Source: an uncultured Actinomyces sp. (GTDB taxonomy: Bacteria > Actinomycetota > Actinomycetes > Actinomycetales > Actinomycetaceae). From it: a stretch of 64,000 nucleotides of DNA. Every line of letters starts with the position of its first letter. The stretch's first letter is position 1. Below the pieces are notes generated by a model. The model searched no databases, was not told the DNA's origin, and saw only the letters and a list, made by a program, of their open reading frames with translations. The DNA lies in contig UWSI01000003.1 of NCBI GenBank assembly GCA_900541895.1, positions 67,073 through 131,072 of the forward strand, written 5' to 3'. Positions 1-7,608 of the stretch are shown piece after piece. A program made the translations under genes and the position numbers.

Positions 1-423
1 GGCATTCAACGGCAAGGCTGCAACACCCACAGCTGAACGCGCGTGCTGCGAGCCAAAAACCTCGCCCAGCAGTTCAGATGCTCCATTAACCACAGCAGCT
101 TGTCCGTAGAAGTTCGGCAAGGAAGCAACAAAGGCAGTCACCTTAACTACCGAAGCCAAACGATCCACACCGCCCGCAACTGCAGCTGCAGCCGCCATTG
201 CGTTCAACGCACAAATGCGTGCGGCCTCGTAAGCGTCTTCGGGATCCGCACCATCTTCACCGACCGCACCAATGCACGCCAACTCGCCATTTTCCAGGGG
301 AAGCTGGCCGGAGGTGCGCACAACACCGCGATCCTCAATGGCGGGGACATAGGCGGCAACAGGCTTAGCGACCTCAGGCAGTTCAAGGCCGAGCTCAGCA
401 AGTTTCTCCGAAGGCAGTGTCAT
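1..423 (-). CDS. RidA/YjgF-family protein (3' end outside the window)
   Basis: The minus strand reads MTLPSEKLAELGLELPEVAK, then VVRTSGQLPLENG and a long alanine-rich helix with NAMAAAAAVAGGVDRL and VVKVTAFVAS, which is the pattern of the RidA/YjgF/YER057c family (trimeric enamine/imine deaminases that remove reactive intermediates of PLP enzymes). The open frame runs off the left edge after 141 codons; full members are 125-155 residues, so only a few residues are missing. The ATG at 423 is preceded by GTGAGGA. Family assignment is good; the substrate cannot be told, and several RidA subgroups are not deaminases. Confidence 0.8.
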   Translation of the reverse strand, partial: MTLPSEKLAELGLELPEVAKPVAAYVPAIEDRGVVRTSGQLPLENGELACIGAVGEDGADPEDAYEAARICALNAMAAAAAVAGGVDRLASVVKVTAFVASLPNFYGQAAVVNGASELLGEVFGSQHARSAVGVAALPLNA

Positions 424-447
424 TTTTTCCTCACGATCTCATTAGAA

Positions 448-478
448 CTGGGGGGTATGGAATCTCCACACCCCCCAG
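448..478 (-). terminator. Hairpin between the VTC gene and the RidA-like gene
   Basis: Perfect 9-bp inverted repeat (CTGGGGGGT ... ACCCCCCAG) with a 13-nt loop. On the minus strand it follows the VTC-domain gene and is trailed by TTCT, so it could end that transcript; the U tract is weak, so readthrough into the RidA-like gene is possible. Confidence 0.45.
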
Positions 479-558
479 CCTAGTCCCGAGCAGCACCTCT
501 GGGTCATCACGCACACTACGCGGGACAGCTTGTGTACGGGATCAATCCCGCAGTCGGC

Positions 559-1362
559 TCATGCGGCAAGCGCCTGCTGAACCGCCGGCCTCATCGTAAA
601 GAAACGATCGATGACCCGAGTCCACCGATTCGTCTGCAAGTCCGGAGTCAGCAGAGCCATCGCAGTCGCGTACTTCGAGATACGCGACGGCCGGATCCTG
701 TTTGCCCACAGCAGTCGGTCTAGCTCAGAAGGAGCGGCACCAGACTTCGTTTCGATAATTGCAATGTGGGGAGCCTGAAGCTCACGTCCCCATGAGTCCC
801 AGTTCAGATCAGTGTCAATCGTCGCTCGCCCCTGACCGTCTGCCATGAGAAGCGTCGAACGCGTGTAGGTTCCAGTCACTACGGGGACCAGGGAATCAAC
901 TCGGCCAAAACCGTCAAAGCACTGAGCGGCCTCGAGCCTTTCGGCCACCCACAGCCTGCCCTCGCGACTGAGTTCCATCCGCGCTGCCTGAGCGAAGTCG
1001 TAGGCCAAGCGCTTCTTGACGGTGTGCCCACGCGGGCCTCGGGTCTTAACTTCAAGGAAGGCCAGCTCCGAATCAAGGTAAGAGCGCGTACGAACCTTGT
1101 AGCGGCGGCGGCGCTTGTGCGCGGTGTCCATGAAGGAGTGCAGCTCGGGAGTATCGAAGTAGCACGAGGCATATCGCTGCTCAATCTTCCCCCCGATTTC
1201 AAGGATCTGCGTTGCGGGGTTCATGAGCGCGAGCAACTCATCCAAGCAATCCGTGGGCACGACGTACTTGCGGTCGACTCGCGTGAGCATCGCGGCGCGT
1301 GCGTTCATATCATCGAGGCTGATTCCTTCAAGGTTCGTCAGGTTGTGTAGTTCGTGCGTCAT
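559..1362 (-). CDS. VTC domain-containing protein (polyphosphate polymerase fold)
   Basis: 267-residue protein with the hallmarks of the VTC domain (tunnel-shaped triphosphate-metalloenzyme fold, as in yeast Vtc4 polyphosphate polymerase): TRVDRKYVV (27-35), CYFDTPE (67-73), RRRRYKVRTRSY (84-95), EVKTRGPRGHTVKKR (104-118), then IIETKS and a C-terminal RISKYATAM. The basic and acidic residues lining the tunnel are therefore kept. The ATG at 1362 is chosen because GGAGG sits 7 nt upstream; an upstream in-frame GTG at 1383 has no such site. It lies downstream of a DUF4956 membrane protein on the same strand (54-nt gap), a recurrent bacterial pairing together with Cthe_2159/CotH proteins. Whether the bacterial members really make polyphosphate is not settled; the function given is inference from fold. 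Confidence 0.85.
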   Translation of the reverse strand: MTHELHNLTNLEGISLDDMNARAAMLTRVDRKYVVPTDCLDELLALMNPATQILEIGGKIEQRYASCYFDTPELHSFMDTAHKRRRRYKVRTRSYLDSELAFLEVKTRGPRGHTVKKRLAYDFAQAARMELSREGRLWVAERLEAAQCFDGFGRVDSLVPVVTGTYTRSTLLMADGQGRATIDTDLNWDSWGRELQAPHIAIIETKSGAAPSELDRLLWANRIRPSRISKYATAMALLTPDLQTNRWTRVIDRFFTMRPAVQQALAA

Positions 1363-1416
1363 AGTGTCCTCCAGTTCTTTCACGAGGCCGAGGCTGAGGT
1401 GGTCGTTTGCGCAGGC

Positions 1417-1977
1417 TCAGCGCTTGGCCGGGACCCGGTAGCGAACATCAACCAAGGTGAGATCGTTGACCATGTCGAGTTTGATGACCTTGACTCCGGT
1501 CACCTTGACACCCATGCGGGCTTCAAGTGCTTGGCGAAGTTCCTTCTCGTCTGCGATTGCGCGGTCGAATTGGACTTGCTGCGAGCCGGAGCGCCCAAGG
1601 ATCAGAGTTGAATCACCAACGACCAAAGTCGCAAGCACCAATGCGACCATTGCGTAAGAGTAGATCGCGGTGCTCATGCCAAGGAGCAGGCCAATGGCGA
1701 GGGAAGCAAAGTAGTAGGCGATTTCTCGCTGGCTGATTTCGTCGGAACGAAGTCGAATGATCGACAAGACACCGAAGAGGCCAAGTCCTAGGCCTGCGGA
1801 AATCGTTGAGTTTGCCATGACGCTTGCGACCGCAAGGACGCCGATGTTAACTACGAAAAATGCAACGACAAGATCGGCGCGTCGGTGGCGGGGGTAATAG
1901 AGGGCTCCAACCAGGATCAACATTGCGAGAAGGTCGATGACGATCGGCAGAACCATGGCTGTGGTGAGTGCGCTCAT
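1417..1977 (-). CDS. DUF4956 integral membrane protein
   Basis: 186 residues with about four membrane segments (approx. 7-28, 36-56, 60-76, 88-121) and a soluble C-terminal domain of about 60 residues ending in VDVRYRVPAKR. The segment GLFGVLSIIRLRSDEISQRE between helices is the most conserved part of the DUF4956 family. It precedes the VTC gene in the same orientation, and the two families regularly co-occur, so they probably work together at the membrane; the actual activity is unknown. Start supported by GAGGAG upstream of the ATG at 1977. A direct-repeat motif shared with the lipoprotein gene lies just upstream (2016-2044). Confidence 0.85.
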   Translation of the reverse strand: MSALTTAMVLPIVIDLLAMLILVGALYYPRHRRADLVVAFFVVNIGVLAVASVMANSTISAGLGLGLFGVLSIIRLRSDEISQREIAYYFASLAIGLLLGMSTAIYSYAMVALVLATLVVGDSTLILGRSGSQQVQFDRAIADEKELRQALEARMGVKVTGVKVIKLDMVNDLTLVDVRYRVPAKR

Positions 1978-2015
1978 TTGATGCTCCTCAAGGGCGTTTC
2001 GTGCGTGACGTAACT

Positions 2016-2044
2016 ATTGAGCCAGTGGAGTCTATGAATGAGCT
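2016..2044 (-). promoter_or_regulatory. Direct-repeat promoter motif, copy 1 (upstream of DUF4956 gene)
   Basis: On the minus strand: AGCTCATTCATAGA, five variable bases, CTGGCTCAAT. It contains two GCTCA boxes exactly 22 bp (two helical turns) apart. 25 of 29 positions match copy 2 at 4733-4761, and both copies end 31-38 nt before the start codon. It looks like a binding site for an OmpR-type response regulator; the regulator is not in the window. Confidence 0.6.
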
Positions 2045-2088
2045 ATGTGGGAGACTTGTTCTAGCAATGCGTATTGGAAAGAGATCGG

Positions 2089-2763
2089 ATGCTTCCTTTT
2101 TTCTTCTTGGCGACAACCGTTTGCCTCTTGATTGGTCTTGGTTGTGCGATCTATGGACGCAACTCCCAATGCTTGATCTTCGTTCGGGCGATCGGCTACC
2201 TGACGGGAAGCGCAATTGTTAATGCGGTTCTCATGCTGATACTGGTCTCTCTATTTGGTAGCCTCATCTTGCTTCTACCATCATCGCTGTGGGGAAGTGA
2301 GAATCTCCTTGACGATACGGCCTCGACTTTCTCTACCGGTCTTGGAAAGTTCCGTGCAGGGACTTTCTTGCTCATGACCTTGACACTGATGATGGCTGCT
2401 GCGCTCATTCAGATATACATTCACCGTTTTCTTTCAAAGCACTTCACCTTTTTGACCGTCAGTAGCAAGACCTATCAGATCGCTGAGTACATCATTCAGT
2501 GGACAACCATCTTCCTTGCCGCGTACCAGTTCTTCTTCAACGGCCTTCGCGATCTCGTAACCTCAATATGGAGTCAGAACGAAGCCAGTTATATGTTCAA
2601 AATCGTGCTTTCACCTGAGAACATTAACTTGATTCTCCAGCCTGTCCTTTTCTCAACATGGATCATGGTCGTTGTCGAGAGCCTGTATGCGCGCCGGCTA
2701 GCGAGCATCGAGAAAGATGCTGAGCGAGGAGGGACATGCCTTGGATCAACTGGACAGTCCTGA
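2089..2763 (+). CDS. Hypothetical integral membrane protein
   Basis: 224 residues, not recognised. It begins directly with a membrane helix (MLPFFFLATTVCLLIGLGCAI), followed by hydrophobic stretches near 35-60, 88-110, 135-155 and 185-205, and a short polar tail. The ATG at 2089 has GGAAAGAG just upstream; an in-frame TTG at 2074 is a less likely start. It sits on the opposite strand inside the VTC/DUF4956/lipoprotein group, is visibly AT-richer and richer in Phe/Ile/Leu codons such as TTT and ATT than its neighbours, and ends facing the strong hairpin at 2820-2855. The shared motif at 2016-2044 also lies about 45 nt upstream of this gene, so divergent control is possible. Function unknown. 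Confidence 0.7.
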   Translation: MLPFFFLATTVCLLIGLGCAIYGRNSQCLIFVRAIGYLTGSAIVNAVLMLILVSLFGSLILLLPSSLWGSENLLDDTASTFSTGLGKFRAGTFLLMTLTLMMAAALIQIYIHRFLSKHFTFLTVSSKTYQIAEYIIQWTTIFLAAYQFFFNGLRDLVTSIWSQNEASYMFKIVLSPENINLILQPVLFSTWIMVVVESLYARRLASIEKDAERGGTCLGSTGQS

Positions 2764-2819
2764 CACAGAACTACACGCCCTTCAGTGAGCTTTTGGCGAC
2801 GGCTACCTGAAAATCACTT

Positions 2820-2855
2820 AGTGGGGGGATGCAACCGAAGTTGCATCCCCCCACT
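2820..2855. terminator. Strong bidirectional hairpin terminator
   Basis: Perfect 15-bp stem (left arm 2820-2834, right arm 2841-2855) with a 6-nt loop. It lies between the convergent membrane-protein gene and the lipoprotein gene; on the minus strand it is followed within a few bases by a TTTT run. Confidence 0.85.
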
Positions 2856-2862
2856 ACTTCAC

Positions 2863-4701
2863 TCAGCGGCCACCCTGGCGGTTTCCGCTAGGAGCACCCC
2901 CCTGACCGCCGGGTGCTCCCCCACCGGGACCGCCCTGGCTGCCGGTCGCCTGCCCGGCAGTGACAGAGGTCGAATTCGAATCCACACTTACCGTGTAGCT
3001 CTGACCATTCGACACATCCGCAGATGAGAAGACCACATTCTGGAAGGTCTTTGCGGACTTAACATTGGCCAAGACCTTTCCACTGGAATCCTTAATGGTT
3101 ACGGTCGAGTTCGCGTTACCGGAAGCCGAAGCCTGTAGCCATCCCTGTGAAGAGTTGGTCGATGGCGATTCGGCCATTCCGGAAGAACCAATGGCAAGAA
3201 GCGTTCCACCACTGACCAAGAATTCACCGTTCGAATCCAGTGCGCCGTTCCCGCCATCCGTGGGGCCGTAGACAATCGTGTTACCGCCGGAGATTTCCAC
3301 CGAGCCATTGGAGTCGATGCCATCGCCACCCGCGTTGACCGTCACGGTTCCGCCCGAGATCAGGATCTTTTCGCCGGTGTCCTGCATGGAGCCACCACCA
3401 CCGGGTCCGTTGTTGGTCGTGGTCGTCTTGGTCGCGGTCTTCGCCGCTTCAACTGCCGCAACGGTGGTCGAACCGGAGCCGTTGATACCGTCATCACTGG
3501 AGGTCAGATTGACCTCACCATTGGAGATGGTGATCAAGCCGCCCTCAAGGGCTTCATTGGACTGTTCAACCGTAACCTTCGCGCCGTCAAGAACAGCCGC
3601 GCCTTCTGCGTGAATACCATCGTCAGCGGTTGATGCAACGATCGTTCCCGAGACCAGTCGGATTGCACCATCGGAGTGCAAAGCATCGTCGCCGGAGTCA
3701 ATCGTGACCTCGCCACCGTCTTCAATCAGGAAGACACCGGCCTTAATTCCCTTGGTGGAATTGTTGGAGTCCTTTCCAGACGAAGCCCCACCGCCGGCAA
3801 TGATTGTCGTATCACCACCGGTGATGATAACGTCAGTTTCCCCCTGAATACCGTCACCCGTTGAGGTGATTTCGATGGTTCCACCAGTGATATTGACGTA
3901 GCCCTTGGTGGTATCGCTATCTTGGTCAGACTTCAGGCCGTCCCCTCCTGAAGCGACCTTGATAGTTCCGCCGGCAACCGTCAGTGAGTCCTTGCCACGT
4001 AGCGCATCGTCCTTCGACGTGAGCGTGATGTTACCCGACAGAATGTAGAGGTCGTCCTTGCTGGTAATGCCGTCGTTGTAGTTGGCATTGACCGTCAGCG
4101 AACCGCTACCCGTAATGGTGAGGTCGGCATCGGAATAGATCGCCGCGTTGTCCTCAGCATTCGTATCCGAGGGAGTGCCGTCAGTGACGGTGTTTGAACC
4201 ATTCAATGACAGAACAACATCATCTGCTGAGACCACATTGATCGCGCTCCCGGAAGAGTTCGTGATGGTCGCTCCATCAAGGATCAACACAACGCGAGCA
4301 TCTTTCGCCGCTTCTACCTTAACCTGTCCATTCAAGGTGCCCGAGAGCTTGTAGACTCCAGCCTCGGTGATTGTCACCGTGGAGCCATCGACCTTTACTC
4401 CGGATGCTGAGGTACTCGCGCTACTTCCATTCAAAGTAATGGTTTGAGCCGAAGAAGCATCCCATTCGCTGTCCTCAACATGAGAGGCTTTCGCGTTGGC
4501 AGCTAAGGCTTCGGCAGCACTCGGGGGAGCAATGACAGTCCCGGACTCGGCGGATACCGAGGAACTTGAGGCAGCCTTCGCGCTGACGCTCGACGAGGCC
4601 GAGGAAGCGGTGCCGGAAGTCGATGAGCAAGCGCTCAGCGCGAGCGCGCCGACCGCGGCTACGGCCGATAACCGTACAAGAGTCGATGCTGGCGTTTTCA
4701 T
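2863..4701 (-). CDS. Carbohydrate-binding (Cthe_2159-type) beta-helix lipoprotein
   Basis: 612 residues. N-terminal lipoprotein signal (LALSAC, modified Cys25), a Ser/Ala-rich linker, then about 400 residues of short repeating turns such as VVLSLNGSNTV, TLTSKDDALRGKDS, SGGDGLKSDQDSD, SSDDGINGSG and NAGGDGIDSNG. The recurring GDGI/DDAL/DDGI turns are typical of the Cthe_2159 family, a right-handed beta-helix that binds acidic polysaccharide with calcium. The tail is Gly-rich (GGPGGGAPGGQGG). Start ATG 4701 chosen for AAAGGACC upstream and because the signal peptide starts there. In many bacteria this family is encoded with VTC, DUF4956 and CotH proteins, as here, suggesting a surface structure or spore-coat-like kinase/polyphosphate pathway; no CotH gene is present in the window. 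Confidence 0.85.
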   Translation of the reverse strand: MKTPASTLVRLSAVAAVGALALSACSSTSGTASSASSSVSAKAASSSSVSAESGTVIAPPSAAEALAANAKASHVEDSEWDASSAQTITLNGSSASTSASGVKVDGSTVTITEAGVYKLSGTLNGQVKVEAAKDARVVLILDGATITNSSGSAINVVSADDVVLSLNGSNTVTDGTPSDTNAEDNAAIYSDADLTITGSGSLTVNANYNDGITSKDDLYILSGNITLTSKDDALRGKDSLTVAGGTIKVASGGDGLKSDQDSDTTKGYVNITGGTIEITSTGDGIQGETDVIITGGDTTIIAGGGASSGKDSNNSTKGIKAGVFLIEDGGEVTIDSGDDALHSDGAIRLVSGTIVASTADDGIHAEGAAVLDGAKVTVEQSNEALEGGLITISNGEVNLTSSDDGINGSGSTTVAAVEAAKTATKTTTTNNGPGGGGSMQDTGEKILISGGTVTVNAGGDGIDSNGSVEISGGNTIVYGPTDGGNGALDSNGEFLVSGGTLLAIGSSGMAESPSTNSSQGWLQASASGNANSTVTIKDSSGKVLANVKSAKTFQNVVFSSADVSNGQSYTVSVDSNSTSVTAGQATGSQGGPGGGAPGGQGGAPSGNRQGGR

Positions 4702-4732
4702 GTGAGGTCCTTTCGTGGATCGTGATGATCCA

Positions 4733-4761
4733 ATTGAGCCAGCCAACTCTATGAATGAGCT
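4733..4761 (-). promoter_or_regulatory. Direct-repeat promoter motif, copy 2 (upstream of the lipoprotein gene)
   Basis: Same architecture as copy 1: AGCTCATTCATAGA, five bases, CTGGCTCAAT, with two GCTCA boxes 22 bp apart, 31 nt before the lipoprotein start. The conservation stops outside the motif, which argues for a functional site and not a recent duplication. Confidence 0.6.
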
Positions 4762-4812
4762 GTGCCTAGCTCAGGCCTCACATAAGAAAGAAATTTACGT
4801 CCTTCACTACCC

Positions 4813-5973
4813 TTACAGCGCCGCCGAATCAACGAAAGATGACTGGTTTTCCAAGAATTCTGAGAGCATCCGGTTGAGCTGTTCGTATTCGATCAGGAAG
4901 CCATCGTGCCCATGTGGAGAGGAAATACATTCAAACTTTGCGCCTGTGATTCCTTCAGCGAGCGCAAATCCCTCTTTTGCAAAGAACAAACGATCCGAAT
5001 CTACTGAAACAATCAGGCTCTGCGCGGTAATTTGCCGCAGGGCCTCGGCAATTCCCCCACGATCGCGACCGATGTCGTAGCTGAGCATGGTGCGACACAT
5101 GGATACATAGGACCCTGCATCAAATCGACGAACAAGCTTCGCACCGTGGTAGTCCAAGTAAGACTCGACGGCAAGACGCCCACCGCTCAGAACATCTTCA
5201 TCATCTTGAGGTGCACGACCAAAACGTGCATCCAACTCGTGAGGACAGCGATACGTCGTGTGTGCGATCTGACGGGCAAGAGAGAGTCCAGCGTGAGGTC
5301 CTTCCTCTTGGTCGTAGTAGTCGCCGCCATTCCAGTTCGGATCCAATTCAACTGCACGAATCTGCGTGTGTGCCCACGCAGCCCGCTCGGCATTCGTGCA
5401 TGCTCCCGAAGCGACAACGATCAATCGCTCGCAGCGCAGCGGGTAGGTGACGGCCCACTCAAGAGCGCGGTGCCCTCCCAGGGAAGCACCTATGACTGTA
5501 TTCCACGTCGGAATGCCAAGGTAATCGGCCAGCCTGGCCTCGGCAAGAACCTGGTCCCGCGTGGAAATAATGGGGAATCGCGATCCCCAAGGCCGGCCAT
5601 CAGGAGCGGCCGAGGACGGGCCGGTACTCCCCTGGCAGCCACCAAGGACGTTGGGGACGACAATGAAATAGCGCTCGGGATCCAATGGCTTACCCGGACC
5701 AACGGCTTCTTCCCACCAACCGGCGGTTGACTGGCCGGGAGCTGCGGGACCGGAAATATGCGCATCTCCAGTCAGCGCGTGCAAAACGAGGATTGCATTG
5801 GAACGGTCCTCGTTGAGGGTCCCGAGGGTTTCGTACGCAAGGGTCACTTCGGGCAGGAAAGAGCCATTTTCGAGGCGTAGTGGCCCCAATTGCGCAAACT
5901 TACGGAATGCGATGGGGTCTTGGGGCGTCCATGCGCCGCTAACGGGGATAGGTCCCAGTGTGCGTCGATTCAT
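4813..5973 (-). CDS. metX: Homoserine O-acetyltransferase
   Basis: 386-residue alpha/beta hydrolase-fold acyltransferase that makes O-acetyl-L-homoserine from homoserine and acetyl-CoA, first committed step of transsulfuration-independent methionine synthesis. Visible motifs: ILVLHALTGDAH (61-72), NVLGGCQGSTGPSS (108-121), nucleophile elbow GASLGG with Ser164, Asp of SDRLF near 327, and HGHDGFLIE with His356. The usual GGSMGG elbow is GASLGG here, a conservative change. GGAGATCACC precedes the ATG. It lies 42 nt downstream of metY and is co-transcribed; the next enzyme, MetY, uses its product. MetX and succinyltransferase MetA-like substrate choice cannot be read with certainty, but the HAT type is expected in actinobacteria. 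Confidence 0.95.
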   Translation of the reverse strand: MNRRTLGPIPVSGAWTPQDPIAFRKFAQLGPLRLENGSFLPEVTLAYETLGTLNEDRSNAILVLHALTGDAHISGPAAPGQSTAGWWEEAVGPGKPLDPERYFIVVPNVLGGCQGSTGPSSAAPDGRPWGSRFPIISTRDQVLAEARLADYLGIPTWNTVIGASLGGHRALEWAVTYPLRCERLIVVASGACTNAERAAWAHTQIRAVELDPNWNGGDYYDQEEGPHAGLSLARQIAHTTYRCPHELDARFGRAPQDDEDVLSGGRLAVESYLDYHGAKLVRRFDAGSYVSMCRTMLSYDIGRDRGGIAEALRQITAQSLIVSVDSDRLFFAKEGFALAEGITGAKFECISSPHGHDGFLIEYEQLNRMLSEFLENQSSFVDSAAL

Positions 5974-6015
5974 GGTGATCTCCTTACTGTCCGAGCGACC
6001 GTTGCGCGAGCAGCC

Positions 6016-7362
6016 TTATGCCAAGTGTGCCACGGCCTCGAAGCCCTGCGTCAAATCGGCAATGATGTCGTTGACGTTCTCAATACCAATTGACAGGCGA
6101 ACGGTTCCGGGTTCAATTCCCGCAGCGCGCAGCTGTTCCTCATTGAGCTGAGAGTGAGTGGTGGATGCGGGGTGAATAACTAGGGACTTCGCATCTCCGA
6201 TATTTGCAACCGTCGGGAGAAGCTTGAGCGAGGTCGCAAATGAAGTTCCAGCTTCGAGGCCACCCTTGATGACGAAGGAGAGAAGGCCACCGGCACCGCG
6301 GGGGTTGTACTTCTGGTGGAGCTCGTAGTAGGGCGAGGATTCGAGGCCCGCGTAGTTGACGGACTCGACTTGCGGGTGGGCCTCGAGGAACTTCGCGACT
6401 TTCAGCGCGTTGTCAACGTGGCGCTCAACGCGCAGCGATAGGGTCTGGATGCCCTGCTCGATGAGGAAGGAGTTGAAGGGCGAGGGAGCACACCCGACAT
6501 CTCGCAGGCCAATTGCACGTGCGCGAATGATGTAGGAGAGGTTTGCTCCGAGCTTCTCGGCGCCCAAGTCATGTCCGAAAACAAGGCCCGCGTAGGAAGA
6601 TTCGGGTTCATTGAAACCGGGGAAACGCTTGGGGTCCTTCGTGTAGTCGAAGTTACCGGCATCGACAATTGCACCCGAAATTGCGGTTCCGTGTCCGCCC
6701 AGGTACTTCGTGGCCGAGTGAACGACAATGTCGGCGCCCCATTCGATTGGCCTGGTCAGGTAGGGGGTGGCGACAGTGTTGTCGACGATCAGCGGAACGC
6801 CAACGGAGTGTGCGGCCTGTGCGATCTTCTCAATGTCAAAGATATCGCCCTTGGGGTTGGGGATGGTTTCACCGTAGAAGGCAACGGTGTTTTCATCGGC
6901 TAGAGACAGCCATTCATCCACATCGTAGGGATCGTGAACAAAGCGGGCATCGATTCCGAGGCGACGCAGGGTGTTGTTGAGCAGCGAAGTTGAACCGCCG
7001 TAAAGCGAAGGCGAAGCAACAATGTTGTTCCCCGCAGATGCCAGGTTCAGGATTGCAAGAGTAATTGCAGATTGGCCAGAGGAAGTCAGAAGCGCACCGA
7101 CACCACCTTCGAGGGCAGCAATTCGGGCCTCGACGTAGTCATTTGTCGGGTTGCCCAAGCGAGTGTAGATGGGGCCAAGTTCTTGAAGGGCGAAGCGAGC
7201 TGCAGCGCGTTCCGCAGAGTCAAAGGCAAATGAAGTGGTTTGAAGAATCGGGATGGAAGTTGCACCGGTTTGGGGATCGCGGTCCCAGCCCGCGTGAATT
7301 TGCTTGGTCTCAAATGCCCAAGAGTTCTGGTAGTCGGTGTCCGTTGCTTCAATTGCGCCCAT
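6016..7362 (-). CDS. metY: O-acetylhomoserine aminocarboxypropyltransferase (sulfhydrylase)
   Basis: 448 residues of the Cys/Met-metabolism PLP-dependent fold-type I family. It joins sulfide to O-acetylhomoserine to give homocysteine. Evidence: YTRLGNPTND (66-75), SSGQSAITLAI (94-104), DNTVATPYL (194-202), and the PLP-binding VVHSATKYLGGHG with Lys219. The length (about 430-450) and the insert with GFNEPESSYAGLVF are typical of MetY and separate it from the shorter MetB/MetC (about 380). AGGAGAAG precedes the ATG. First gene of the metY-metX pair. Confidence 0.95.
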   Translation of the reverse strand: MGAIEATDTDYQNSWAFETKQIHAGWDRDPQTGATSIPILQTTSFAFDSAERAAARFALQELGPIYTRLGNPTNDYVEARIAALEGGVGALLTSSGQSAITLAILNLASAGNNIVASPSLYGGSTSLLNNTLRRLGIDARFVHDPYDVDEWLSLADENTVAFYGETIPNPKGDIFDIEKIAQAAHSVGVPLIVDNTVATPYLTRPIEWGADIVVHSATKYLGGHGTAISGAIVDAGNFDYTKDPKRFPGFNEPESSYAGLVFGHDLGAEKLGANLSYIIRARAIGLRDVGCAPSPFNSFLIEQGIQTLSLRVERHVDNALKVAKFLEAHPQVESVNYAGLESSPYYELHQKYNPRGAGGLLSFVIKGGLEAGTSFATSLKLLPTVANIGDAKSLVIHPASTTHSQLNEEQLRAAGIEPGTVRLSIGIENVNDIIADLTQGFEAVAHLA

Positions 7363-7608
7363 TGTTACTTCTCCTAGTGTTCACGTTTTTTGATTCTTGT
7401 GACGTGAGGAGAGGCGATGGCTGTGGGGTCGAGCCGCTACGCTCACGATTTGGCGATTGCGGCAGTTTCCAACGCAAAGACGTACGACCCGGGCGAGTAA
7501 TCTCTAGCCATCAGTAGGTCTGGTCAAAAGCTGACGCGAGGGTCAGCTACGCATTCGCTGGAACATAGCCTCATGCTATGGCTCAGGCGTGGGTCACGCA
7601 CGACTTGT
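7363..7608. other. Intergenic leader of metY
   Basis: 246 nt without a convincing gene. It carries several inverted repeats: 7529-7548 (below), CATAGC/GCTATG at 7564-7580, and TCACGT/ACGTGA at 7381-7408 next to the metY ribosome binding site. I looked for a SAM-I, SAM-II or SAM-IV riboswitch core and did not find one. A TTGACC at 7522-7527 (minus strand) is a possible -35 for metY, with a poor -10. Confidence 0.4.
7529..7548 (-). terminator. Probable weak terminator after xylB
   Basis: On the minus strand a perfect 7-bp stem AGCTGAC/GTCAGCT with a 6-nt loop followed by TTTTG, about 60 nt beyond the xylB stop. Confidence 0.45.

Noticed and set aside
43..483. 146-codon plus-strand frame at the left edge
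   Set aside because: Antisense to the RidA-like gene, whose protein motifs and ribosome binding site are clear.
7363..7608. SAM riboswitch before metY
   Set aside because: The conserved cores of SAM-I, II and IV were not visible; only simple inverted repeats.
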